DNA of 11,744 bases from Chloroflexota bacterium (lineage in GTDB: Bacteria; Chloroflexota; Anaerolineae; Anaerolineales; UBA4823): the NCBI GenBank assembly GCA_030613705.1, contig JAUWLJ010000030.1:1-11744 (forward strand). The letters run 5' to 3'. A model generated the notes under the pieces. It had not been told where the DNA came from. It saw nothing but the letters and a program-made list of their open reading frames with translations, and ran no database searches. Each line of letters starts with the position of its first letter. The first letter of the stretch is position 1. The translations under genes and the position numbers were made by a program. Below, one piece after another: positions 1-7,073 of this stretch.

Positions 1-47
1 AACTTGGTTATGAGCATAACGATGATTGGTCGATTGATCGCTTCTAA
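1..47 (+). CDS. 3' end of an upstream gene, unidentified
   Basis: The third forward frame is open from the left edge and stops at TAA 45-47, giving the tail LGYEHNDDWSIDRF. The mix of aromatic and charged residues looks like a genuine protein end, and the stop lies three bases before the ATG of the next gene, as expected in a tightly packed operon. A rival is the first frame, which ends at TGA 52-54 and would overlap the next start as ATGA, but its tail (NLVMSITMIGRLIASNK) looks less protein-like. I do not recognise the family from 14 residues. From its position it may belong to the same sugar pathway. Confidence 0.45.
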   Translation, partial: LGYEHNDDWSIDRF

Positions 48-50
48 TAA

Positions 51-1007
51 ATGACTGCGATAAATTATTCAATTGTTGTAAGAGCGTTCAATGAGGAGAA
101 TCATATTGGACGCCTGTTCACTGGCATCAAACAGCAAAGCCGGAAATATATTGAGGTGATTTTAGTTGACTCTGGCTCTTCTGATAATACCATTGAAATT
201 GCTTCAAGCAACGATTGGCCTTTCCCTATCAGGATTGTAGAAATTAAACCTGAGTCATTTTCTTTTGGACGTTCTTTAAATCTTGGTATCAAAGAAACCC
301 AAGGGGACATTGTCGTGATCGCCAGTGCCCATGTCTATCCGGTGTATCCAGATTGGTTGGAAAGGTTGATTACATCATTTGGAGACCCACAGGTAGGATT
401 GACTTATGGAAAACAGCGAGGCAACACTACCACCCATTTCTCGGAGCACCAGATTTTCGCTCGATGGTTTCCAGATGGATCTAAGACTCAGGAATCCAAT
501 CCTTTTTGCAATAATGCAAATACGGCGATCCGCAAAAATCTCTGGATGGAACATCAATACGACGAATCTCTCTCTGGTCTTGAGGATCTGGAGTGGGCGC
601 ACTGGGCAATTGAACAAGGATATAAAGTTTCATATGTAGCAGAAGCTGAGATCATACATGTCCATAAAGATACGCCGAGGGGGATTTATAACCGCTACCG
701 GCGTGAGGCGATGGCATTTAAGAGAATATTTCCCCAAGAAACATTTAACTTTCGGGATTTTATTCGTTTTTTCTTCCGGAATGCAGTGAGTGATTCATCC
801 GTCGCAATTCGAGAGAATCAATTCCTTAGTGAATTCGCCAATATCATCTGGTTCAGGTTGATGCAATTCTGGGGAACTTATCAAGGCTACAGACAAAGTG
901 GTCCTCTCACCTGGGAACTCCGGCAAACATTTTATTACCCCAGTGGCACGCAATCTAAGCCAAAGATACAATCAAGGGATGTGAAGCCAATTCAATACAA
1001 TAAATAA
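51..1007 (+). CDS. family 2 glycosyltransferase (GT-A fold)
   Basis: Probably a cytoplasmic transferase that adds a sugar from a nucleotide donor to a growing glycan. Residues 6-50 form the nucleotide-binding start of the GT2 fold, with VVRAFNEE followed by VILVDSGSSDNT (D40 and the SGSSD turn). The region around FGRSLNLGI (72-80) and GDIVVIASAH (85-94) matches GT2 enzymes in which the usual metal-binding DxD is replaced by SAH (S92-A93-H94). The ED-like motif GLEDLEWAHWA (residues 176-186) is the likely catalytic-base region. No membrane segments are obvious, and the 318-residue length is normal. The start ATG at 51 has no Shine-Dalgarno, but no better candidate exists. It sits eight bases upstream of the cytidylyltransferase, so the two are likely cotranscribed. 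Donor and acceptor cannot be told from sequence. Confidence 0.9.
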   Translation: MTAINYSIVVRAFNEENHIGRLFTGIKQQSRKYIEVILVDSGSSDNTIEIASSNDWPFPIRIVEIKPESFSFGRSLNLGIKETQGDIVVIASAHVYPVYPDWLERLITSFGDPQVGLTYGKQRGNTTTHFSEHQIFARWFPDGSKTQESNPFCNNANTAIRKNLWMEHQYDESLSGLEDLEWAHWAIEQGYKVSYVAEAEIIHVHKDTPRGIYNRYRREAMAFKRIFPQETFNFRDFIRFFFRNAVSDSSVAIRENQFLSEFANIIWFRLMQFWGTYQGYRQSGPLTWELRQTFYYPSGTQSKPKIQSRDVKPIQYNK

Positions 1008-1015
1008 ACATAGTT

Positions 1016-1705
1016 ATGAAAAAAATTATCGCACTTGTACCAATGAGACATGAATCTCAGCGAGTGAAGGGCAAGAACTACAGAATGCTCGCCGGAATAC
1101 CTTTATACCAGCATATAATTTCTACGCTCATGACCTGTCCTGAGATCGAGGAAATTGTGGTCGATACGGATAGCCAAAAGATCATGGATGGGATCAGAGA
1201 AAATTATCCTCAAGTCCGGATTCTCGTTCGCCCGGAACATCTCCTGGGGGAAGAAATATCGATGAATGAAGTGCTCCTGCATGATACCGCGCAGGTGGAA
1301 GCAGATTTCTACTTGCAAACTCACAGTACCAATCCATTGCTGTGCGCTGAGACTATCTCTCGTGCGATTCAGACTATGCTTGAAAATTATCCTGCCTTCG
1401 ACACCCTTTTCTCAGTCACGAGGGTGCAAACACGCCTCTGGGATGAATTGGGGCGGGCGATCAACCACAATCCGGCGATCCTTTTACAGACCCAAGACTT
1501 GCCTCCTGTTTATGAGGAAAATTCTTGCCTGTATATTTTCACCCGGAGTACGTTAGAAAATGAACGGAATCGTCTCGGAAGACGTCCCTTCATGTTTGAA
1601 ATTGACGCTGCTGAAGCCTGGGATATAGACGAAGAGATAGATTTCATGCTCGTTGATTTGTTGATGAGCTATAATGCTGAGAAAAAGGTGACTGATAGAA
1701 ATTGA
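1016..1705 (+). CDS. acylneuraminate cytidylyltransferase-like CMP-sugar synthetase
   Basis: Expected to use CTP to activate an acidic or keto sugar to its CMP form, releasing pyrophosphate, in the cytoplasm. The N-terminus carries the CTP-binding signature of the CMP-NeuAc/CMP-Kdo synthetase family: LVPMRHESQRVKGKN (residues 7-21, with R11, R16, K18 and K20) followed by LAGIPLYQHII. QTHSTNPLL (101-109) corresponds to the family's QPTSPL substrate-binding loop. The AWDIDEEIDF stretch (201-210) supplies the paired aspartates D203 and D205 that bind metal in this family. At 229 residues it is the usual single-domain length. It follows the GT2 by eight bases and precedes two oxidoreductases, which fits a dedicated sugar pathway. 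The R-H-E-S-Q-R start differs from classic NeuA (ARGGSK), so sialic acid itself is not assured. Legionaminic, Kdo-like or another acid is equally possible. Confidence 0.85.
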   Translation: MKKIIALVPMRHESQRVKGKNYRMLAGIPLYQHIISTLMTCPEIEEIVVDTDSQKIMDGIRENYPQVRILVRPEHLLGEEISMNEVLLHDTAQVEADFYLQTHSTNPLLCAETISRAIQTMLENYPAFDTLFSVTRVQTRLWDELGRAINHNPAILLQTQDLPPVYEENSCLYIFTRSTLENERNRLGRRPFMFEIDAAEAWDIDEEIDFMLVDLLMSYNAEKKVTDRN

Positions 1706-1728
1706 ATGGCTCCTATCGGCGAACTCTA

Positions 1729-1741
1729 TTGAGTAACTCAA
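1729..1741. promoter_or_regulatory. 13-base perfect palindrome before the hydroxyacid dehydrogenase
   Basis: TTGAGTAACTCAA reads as six-base arms TTGAGT and ACTCAA around a single central A, within the 45-base gap between the cytidylyltransferase and the dehydrogenase. It ends nine bases before the ATG at 1751. It could be a small operator, or in RNA a five-base-pair stem with a three-base loop close to the start. No T-run follows, so it is not a terminator. Chance occurrence is quite possible. Confidence 0.25.
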
Positions 1742-1750
1742 ATAAACCAA

Positions 1751-2722
1751 ATGCCAACTATACTTTTCTCTGCCCCCTACATGATCCCTTTCTTGGAACG
1801 GTTTCGCCCGATTGTAAACCAATATGACCTGGATTTGATCGTCCCGACGGTGAATGAGCGCCTCAGTGAAGAGCAAATCTTGGATTATGCCGGGGAATTT
1901 GATGGGACGATTTGTGGAGATGATCATTATTCAGCTCACGTACTAAAAGCTTGTAGCCCCCGGCTTAGAGTGATCTCCAAATGGGGTACAGGTATTGATT
2001 CGATTGATGCACAGACGGCAAATGAATTGGGTATCCGAGTCTTCAGAACTCCCAACGCCTTTACCCAGCCGGTCGCAGACACAGTGATGGGCTACATATT
2101 AGCATTTTCCAGACGGCAACCCTGGATGGATCAGGGGGTGAAAGCAGGTCGCTGGGAGAAATTGCCTGGTCGTTCGTTACGTGAATGCACTTTGGGAGTG
2201 ATTGGGGTGGGCAAGATTGGTAGAGCAGTTCTTGAAAGGGCACAAGCTTTTGGTATGGAATTGTTAGGAAATGACATCATTGAAATCAACCAAGAATTTC
2301 TCAAAAAAACAAGCGTCGAGATGACTTCGTTGACAGACTTGATGTCACGAGCAGATTTTGTCAGCATCAATTGCGATCTCAACCCAACCAGTCATCACTT
2401 GATCAACAAGGAATCATTGGCTGGCATGAAATCCAATGCGGTTTTGATAAACACCGCGCGCGGACAGGTGGTCGATGAACTGGCATTGATAACCACATTA
2501 CAATCGGGAGATATCGCGGGTGCGGCTTTGGATGTCTTCGAAGTGGAACCCATACCCGGCGACAGCCCATTACTCGATATGGGGAATGTGATGCTTGCTC
2601 CCCATAATGCGAATTCCAGCCCGACAGCCTGGGAATATGTCCATTGGAACACTATCCGTAATCTGCTAGACGGTTTGGAAATTCCAAACAAGATTGATGA
2701 TCTCAATTATGTTGGATGGTAA
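1751..2722 (+). CDS. D-2-hydroxyacid dehydrogenase (phosphoglycerate dehydrogenase-like)
   Basis: An NAD(P)-dependent enzyme that interconverts a 2-hydroxyacid and a 2-oxoacid. The Rossmann motif GVGKIG is at residues 152-157. The catalytic set is complete: R237 in NTARG, E266 in DVFEVEP and H285 in APHNANSS. The segment KWGTGIDSID (77-86) and PNAFTQPVADTV (101-112) are typical of the SerA-like branch. At 323 residues it lacks the C-terminal ACT or regulatory domains of many serine-pathway SerA proteins. The residues after the catalytic His (HNANSS rather than the usual HxGG/HIGA type) suggest a distinct subgroup. Placed between a cytidylyltransferase and a short-chain dehydrogenase, it more likely acts on a sugar-acid intermediate than in serine synthesis. 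The ATG at 1751 has no visible Shine-Dalgarno. Confidence 0.85.
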   Translation: MPTILFSAPYMIPFLERFRPIVNQYDLDLIVPTVNERLSEEQILDYAGEFDGTICGDDHYSAHVLKACSPRLRVISKWGTGIDSIDAQTANELGIRVFRTPNAFTQPVADTVMGYILAFSRRQPWMDQGVKAGRWEKLPGRSLRECTLGVIGVGKIGRAVLERAQAFGMELLGNDIIEINQEFLKKTSVEMTSLTDLMSRADFVSINCDLNPTSHHLINKESLAGMKSNAVLINTARGQVVDELALITTLQSGDIAGAALDVFEVEPIPGDSPLLDMGNVMLAPHNANSSPTAWEYVHWNTIRNLLDGLEIPNKIDDLNYVGW

Positions 2723-2761
2723 TGCAGTTCATTGATCAAAACAAGTCCTGGCTCGTCTAGT

Positions 2762-2789
2762 TTAACAGAAGATATTGCGCACCATTAAT
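2762..2789 (+). promoter_or_regulatory. weak candidate promoter before the short-chain dehydrogenase
   Basis: In the 83-base gap, TTAACA (2762-2767) matches a -35 box at five of six bases. It is followed after 16 bases by ATTAAT (2784-2789), which matches a -10 box at four of six. Transcription would start close to the ATG at 2806. The gap is AT-rich, so such matches arise easily, and read-through from upstream is just as likely. Confidence 0.2.
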
Positions 2790-2805
2790 TCCAAAGATAA
2801 TAATT

Positions 2806-3597
2806 ATGAGAAGTAAAGATAATACCACGAGAATAAATCAAGCAAATAAGACAGTTCTAATCACCGGTGCAGCTGGCGGGATCGGGCGGGCTACTGTGAG
2901 CCTGTTCGCAGAATCTGGTTGGAGAGTGATTGGTGTTGACCGCTCATCTTTTGGAGACGATTTTCCCGGGAGTGGGTTGTTTATTAAGGCGGATATCTCA
3001 GAACCACAAGATCTTGAAGCCATATTTACTCTGGCTCAAGGCTTCAGTGAGCGCCTCGATGCTCTCGTGAACAACGCTGCCGTCCAAATTGCCAAACCTC
3101 TCCTGGAGACTTCGGTGGAGGAATGGGACGCTGTAATGGTTTCGAATTTGCGTGCCGTTTTTTTGGCAGTAAAACTGGCTTTCCCATTATTCAAAGTCGC
3201 AGGCAGTGGGGCGATCGTCAATGTTTCTTCGGTGCATGCTGTTGCAACTTCGGCGAATATCGCATCTTACGCCGCTAGCAAAGGTGGATTGCTTGCTCTC
3301 ACCCGAGCGATGGCGATTGAATTAGCACCGGATGGTATTCGTGTCAACGCCATCTTGCCCGGAGCAGTGGATACACCTATGCTGCGCGCGGGATTATCCC
3401 GCGGCCATGTTGGGGACGGATCGCTGCCCGAAAGATTGGAAAATCTGGCCAACAAAACTGTCATCGGCAGGGTGGGTAAGCCCGAAGAGATCGCTCATGC
3501 GATATACTTCCTGGCTGATGAGACCCAATCTTCATTTATGACAGGACAGGCATTGATTGTAGATGGTGGAGCCACAGCGCGGTTGAGCACAGAATGA
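2806..3597 (+). CDS. short-chain dehydrogenase/reductase (classical SDR)
   Basis: An NAD(P)-dependent oxidoreductase acting on an alcohol or ketone, probably on a sugar or sugar-acid intermediate. The cofactor motif TGAAGGIG is at residues 20-27, NNAA at 89-92 and the structural N114 in VSNLRAV. The catalytic residues are S142 (in NVSS), Y155 and K159 (YAASK), in the usual spacing. The C-terminal half has the standard PGAVDTPM and FLADE..FMTGQ..VDGG elements. At 263 residues it is a normal classical SDR. D45 after the second strand (IGVDRS) suggests a preference for NAD over NADP. The first 15 residues are polar and outside the core, so a later start is possible, but ATG 2806 is the only good in-frame start before the fold. 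Its TGA overlaps the next ATG (ATGA, 3594-3597), which suggests translational coupling. Confidence 0.88.
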   Translation: MRSKDNTTRINQANKTVLITGAAGGIGRATVSLFAESGWRVIGVDRSSFGDDFPGSGLFIKADISEPQDLEAIFTLAQGFSERLDALVNNAAVQIAKPLLETSVEEWDAVMVSNLRAVFLAVKLAFPLFKVAGSGAIVNVSSVHAVATSANIASYAASKGGLLALTRAMAIELAPDGIRVNAILPGAVDTPMLRAGLSRGHVGDGSLPERLENLANKTVIGRVGKPEEIAHAIYFLADETQSSFMTGQALIVDGGATARLSTE

Positions 3598-4439
3598 GCA
3601 ATATCAAGGAACAATTAAAAGGTCGCCTGCCAGCCTCCGTTTGGAATACTGCCAGAACGAGCTGGTACGGTTTTTATCGTGCGTCACAATGGCCTGCAGC
3701 AACATTTCACCCCTGGCGGCGGATCAGCATCCAAAACTTGGATAAGTTCAAGGATATTCATTCTGGTGAACGCTGTTTTATTATCGGTAACGGACCCAGT
3801 TTGAAGAATACGGACCTCGGTTTGTTGCAGAACGAATTCACCTTCGGTATGAACCGAATATATTTATTGTTCCAGGATCTGGGCTTTTCTACTACCTATT
3901 ACCTATCAGTCAATGACTTGGTGATAGAGCAGTGCGCCCAAGACATTCTTTCACTGCAAATGCCAAGATTTCTCAGCTGGCGATCAAGAAAATTCATCAA
4001 AGAAGCTCTTGGAGATCGGAACAGGTTGCCAGCAGATCCCCCGCTGTCTTTTTTGTACACAACCTATACTGGACCAAAATTTGCGCATGATGCCAGATAT
4101 AGATTATGGGAAGGAGCCACGGTGACCTATGTGGCAATGCAGCTGGCATTCCATATGGGGTTCAAAAGGGTTGCGTTAATTGGGGTAGATCACAATTTTA
4201 CTACCAAAGGTAAACCAAACACCACCGTAGTATCACAGGGAGATGACCCTGATCATTTTGATGGCAGTTATTTTGGCAAGGGTTTTCGCTGGCAGTTGCC
4301 AGATTTGGAGACCTCTGAGCTCGCCTACAGACGAGCAGGAGAAAATTATGCCGCGGCGAACCGAGAAATTATCGACGCCACAGTTGGCGGGAAGTTAACT
4401 GTATTTCAAAAGGTGGATTACCAATCTTTGTTCGCTTGA
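3594..4439 (+). CDS. DUF115 / MptE-like / Maf-like protein, probable CMP-sugar glycosyltransferase
   Basis: The family hallmark CFIIGNGPSLKNTD (residues 61-74) is followed by FGMNRIYLLF (84-93), SVNDLV (105-110), EGATVTYVAMQLAF (173-186), RVALIGVDHNF (192-202) and HFDGSYFGKG (221-230). Automated pipelines often label such proteins 6-hydroxymethylpterin pyrophosphokinase after archaeal MptE. In bacteria the same domain occurs in Maf proteins, which attach nonulosonic acids to flagellin. The order GNGPSL, then an Asn-aromatic motif, then a G-V/I-D motif recalls GT42 sialyltransferases such as Campylobacter CstII. With a CMP-sugar synthetase three genes upstream and a four-base overlap with the SDR, I infer transfer of a CMP-activated sugar; a pterin role is unlikely here. 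The 281-residue length fits a single catalytic domain, and no membrane segment is evident. The family call is firm; the function is inference. Confidence 0.8.
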   Translation: MSNIKEQLKGRLPASVWNTARTSWYGFYRASQWPAATFHPWRRISIQNLDKFKDIHSGERCFIIGNGPSLKNTDLGLLQNEFTFGMNRIYLLFQDLGFSTTYYLSVNDLVIEQCAQDILSLQMPRFLSWRSRKFIKEALGDRNRLPADPPLSFLYTTYTGPKFAHDARYRLWEGATVTYVAMQLAFHMGFKRVALIGVDHNFTTKGKPNTTVVSQGDDPDHFDGSYFGKGFRWQLPDLETSELAYRRAGENYAAANREIIDATVGGKLTVFQKVDYQSLFA

Positions 4440-6016
4440 AGATGAGTGGGCAATCAGCTCTGAGTCGATGTCCCAAAATTCATGGAGGTAAAACTCGTTT
4501 GGTAGAGAAATCATTTTTTGGTCAATCAAAGATTTTTCTTGGGTTGATCTTGTTTATAATTTTTGCTTTGGGTTTAGGGATCCGGATGGTGGATTTGACT
4601 GATCCCCCATTAGATTTCCATCCTACTCGCCAATTGAGATCAGCGATCATTGCCCGGAGTTTATATTTTCGCGGTCTACCTGAAACTGAAGATTGGCACA
4701 GACAGGTCGCCTTAGGGCAATATTCTGGAGAGGGGATAATCGAACCCCTGGTAATGGAAACGATCGTCGCCAACACATATCGAATAATCGGATCTGAACC
4801 AGTATGGGTTGCACGCATATATTCTTCTTTATTTTGGTTAATTGGAGGCTTGGCACTCTATTTCTTGACCAGTGCTATGACTTCGCCTGATGGAGGGGTT
4901 TTGGCAGTTGCCTACTATTTGTTTGTTCCTTTTGGCATCATCGCCAGCCGGAGTTTTCAACCTGATCCATTAATGGTAATGTTCATTATTCTTGCCCTGT
5001 GGGGGGTCCATTACTGGTACAGAAAGCCTTCCTGGAAGACAGCTGTCTTGGCTGGTGGCTTGGCTGGTATCGCATTGTTTGTTAAAGCGGTGGCTTTATT
5101 CCCGGTTCTTTTTGCATTGGCAGCTTTTTTCCTCTTCGGTCAAGGTTTCAAGAAGGCAATAAAGAATCCCCAAATCTGGCTGATCGCTGTGCTTAGTGTG
5201 CTGCCGATGATCGTTTATATGATCTATGGTTTCTATATTTTGGGGACGATGGAAAGCCAGTTTCTAGGGCGGTTTTTTCCCGAAATGTGGCGGGATTTGG
5301 GTTTTTATTTTCAATGGGAAGATATGGCGAGTGGGATTGTGGGATATGGAACGATATTCGTCGCCTTGTTAGGAACCCTATTGTTTTCTTCAGCGAGGTT
5401 GCGTGCTTTTGGGATCGGCTTGTGGATCGGGTATTTTCTATTTGGGATGACCTTCCCCTACCATTTCACAACCCATTCATATTATCATCTGCCGTTGATC
5501 CCGATCGTTGCTATCACACTAGCTCCGGTGGGTGCATTGGTTTTCAAACCATTAGCTGATCTAAAACCAGTATTTCTTGTTCGCATCGCAGTAGTGGCAA
5601 TAATGTTTTCAGCGGTTGTGCTTAAAGTATGGGATGTCAGGCTGGATTTGGCTCGCGAAGATTACCGGCATGAACCCACACACTGGGCAAATATTGGAGA
5701 AATCATCGATCACAATCCCTCTGTAATCGGCTTGGTACATGATTATGGAAATCGTCTGGCATATTTTGGTTGGGTTACACCCCAGATCTGGCCTCCCCTT
5801 GGTCAGCAGAATCTGCGTAAACTACAAGGAAAGCCAGCCATTGAAGTGAAAGAGTGGTTTGATAAACGAGCGGGGAACAAAGACTTTTTCCTGGTGACGA
5901 TGAAGAACCAGTTCGAAAAACAACCAGAATTGAAGAAACTGCTCTATGATAATTTCCCGGTCTATGCGGAAGGCGATGGATACCTTATTTTCGATCTTCG
6001 CAATCCGTTGGAATAG
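4436..6016 (+). CDS. GT39/ArnT-like membrane glycosyltransferase (GT-C fold)
   Basis: An integral membrane enzyme expected to move a sugar from a polyprenyl-phosphate donor to a glycan, lipid or protein on the outer face of the membrane. A first membrane segment at about residues 33-51 is followed by an acidic loop with D53, D56 and D60, then FHPTRQ (61-66), the usual GT39 catalytic-loop arrangement. Further hydrophobic segments lie near 127-145, 153-170, 178-194, 202-234, 247-270, 300-318, 325-340, 352-370 and 380-397. THSYYHLPLIP (346-356) matches a conserved GT39 element. A soluble C-terminal domain of about 125 residues follows. The frame can start at TTG 4436, overlapping the previous stop as TTGA, or at ATG 4442. 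Neither has a good Shine-Dalgarno, so the start is undecided. Donor and acceptor are unknown. Confidence 0.85.
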   Translation: MKMSGQSALSRCPKIHGGKTRLVEKSFFGQSKIFLGLILFIIFALGLGIRMVDLTDPPLDFHPTRQLRSAIIARSLYFRGLPETEDWHRQVALGQYSGEGIIEPLVMETIVANTYRIIGSEPVWVARIYSSLFWLIGGLALYFLTSAMTSPDGGVLAVAYYLFVPFGIIASRSFQPDPLMVMFIILALWGVHYWYRKPSWKTAVLAGGLAGIALFVKAVALFPVLFALAAFFLFGQGFKKAIKNPQIWLIAVLSVLPMIVYMIYGFYILGTMESQFLGRFFPEMWRDLGFYFQWEDMASGIVGYGTIFVALLGTLLFSSARLRAFGIGLWIGYFLFGMTFPYHFTTHSYYHLPLIPIVAITLAPVGALVFKPLADLKPVFLVRIAVVAIMFSAVVLKVWDVRLDLAREDYRHEPTHWANIGEIIDHNPSVIGLVHDYGNRLAYFGWVTPQIWPPLGQQNLRKLQGKPAIEVKEWFDKRAGNKDFFLVTMKNQFEKQPELKKLLYDNFPVYAEGDGYLIFDLRNPLE

Positions 6017-6042
6017 AAGTAATCTGACTTGCGAATTCTATT

Positions 6043-6047
6043 AAGGA
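6043..6047 (+). promoter_or_regulatory. ribosome binding site deciding the GT2 start
   Basis: AAGGA lies six bases before ATG 6054 and only three bases before the in-frame TTG at 6051. The spacing favours the ATG. This is one of the few clear Shine-Dalgarno sequences in the window. Confidence 0.5.
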
Positions 6048-6053
6048 TTATTG

Positions 6054-7058
6054 ATGTCTAACGATAGTTCCAATCCTCTTGTCTCGGTTATTACGCCATC
6101 ATATAACCAGGCAGATTTTCTGGAAGACACTATCAAGTCGGTTCTTGCCCAAGATTACCCGGCGATCGAATACCTGATTATTGATGGGGGATCAACTGAC
6201 GGCAGCGTGGACATTATCCGCAAATACAAGTCTGAACTTGAATGTTGGATTTCAGAACCGGATGAAGGTCAGGCTGCAGCAATTAATAAAGGCATGATTA
6301 GAGCACAAGGTGAGATTGTAGCCTGGTTGAACTCCGATGATTTGTATTTGCCTGGGGCAGTGAGCCGGGCAGTGGCTGAATTTCAATCACATCCGCAATC
6401 AGGTTTGGTATTTGGTAATGCAGTGACCATTGACGCTGGTGGACGCCCGATCAGAAAGTTAATCTTCCCTGATTGGCAATTGGAGGATCTGATCGGATTT
6501 CGAATCATCTGCCAACCAGCTGTGTTCATGGCTCGTGATTTATATGAGCAGGTTGCGGGTCTCGATTTGAATTACCATTTTATGCTGGATCACCATTTGT
6601 GGATTCGGATTGCCAGCCTGGCGCCCATACAACATTTACCATCCATGTTAGCGGCTGCCCGACATCATGAAGCTGCGAAGAATGTCTCTCAGGCAGCTGC
6701 ATTTGGGCGCGAATCCTTAGAAATTCTGGAGTGGATGAAAACACAACCCGATCTGGCAGCCTTTGTGGCAGCCAATAAGCGCCAGGTGCTTGCGGGAGCA
6801 TACCGCCTGAATGCACGCTATTTAATGGATGGTGGGCAATATGCGCCAGCATTGAAGTCTTATGCACGAGCGTTTTTCAACCAACCGGTCTACACTGCAA
6901 GGCATTGGCATCGTGTAATTTATGCTTGTCTTGGGATGATCGGGTTTAGGGATTTAGATAGTTTATATTCTCGTTTCCAAGATTCCCATCGTCCAGATCT
7001 GAGTAGTAAAGACGATCTATTAAATTGGCCTGGTTTGTGTTTGGAACAAATTGACTAG
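6054..7058 (+). CDS. family 2 glycosyltransferase with helical C-terminal tail
   Basis: A cytoplasmic GT-A enzyme that transfers a sugar from a nucleotide donor. Residues about 8-110 are a textbook GT2 core: VSVITPSYNQADFLE, then IIDGGSTDGS, SEPDEGQ..AINKG, and the metal-binding NSDD near 93-96. The later MLDHHLW motif corresponds to the MDYDLW motif of its neighbour at 8030. Beyond the catalytic domain (about residue 215) is a roughly 120-residue, mostly helical tail with a TPR-like stretch (YAPALKSYARAFFNQP), which may bind a partner or acceptor. The start is set at ATG 6054 because AAGGA lies six bases upstream; the in-frame TTG at 6051 would add one residue. It is separated from the membrane transferase by 37 bases and from the sulfotransferase by 15. 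The specific sugar is unknown. Confidence 0.92.
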   Translation: MSNDSSNPLVSVITPSYNQADFLEDTIKSVLAQDYPAIEYLIIDGGSTDGSVDIIRKYKSELECWISEPDEGQAAAINKGMIRAQGEIVAWLNSDDLYLPGAVSRAVAEFQSHPQSGLVFGNAVTIDAGGRPIRKLIFPDWQLEDLIGFRIICQPAVFMARDLYEQVAGLDLNYHFMLDHHLWIRIASLAPIQHLPSMLAAARHHEAAKNVSQAAAFGRESLEILEWMKTQPDLAAFVAANKRQVLAGAYRLNARYLMDGGQYAPALKSYARAFFNQPVYTARHWHRVIYACLGMIGFRDLDSLYSRFQDSHRPDLSSKDDLLNWPGLCLEQID

Positions 7059-7073
7059 GTAACAGGCGCTGGA

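Noticed and set aside
406..639. Open frame overlapping the first GT2 in another frame
   Set aside because: It has no family motifs and lies wholly inside a well-supported gene, so it is a shadow frame.
2454..2463. CCGCGCGCGG ten-base palindrome
   Set aside because: It falls exactly on the codons for the conserved NTARG catalytic motif of the dehydrogenase and is explained by codon choice.
1751..2722. Serine biosynthesis SerA
   Set aside because: No ACT or regulatory domain, no serC or serB nearby, and a variant motif after the catalytic His inside a glycan operon argue against a housekeeping serine role.
3594..4439. Annotation as folate/pterin enzyme MptE
   Set aside because: The family name comes from an archaeal member; the bacterial glycan context and sialyltransferase-like motifs make a glycan role far more likely.
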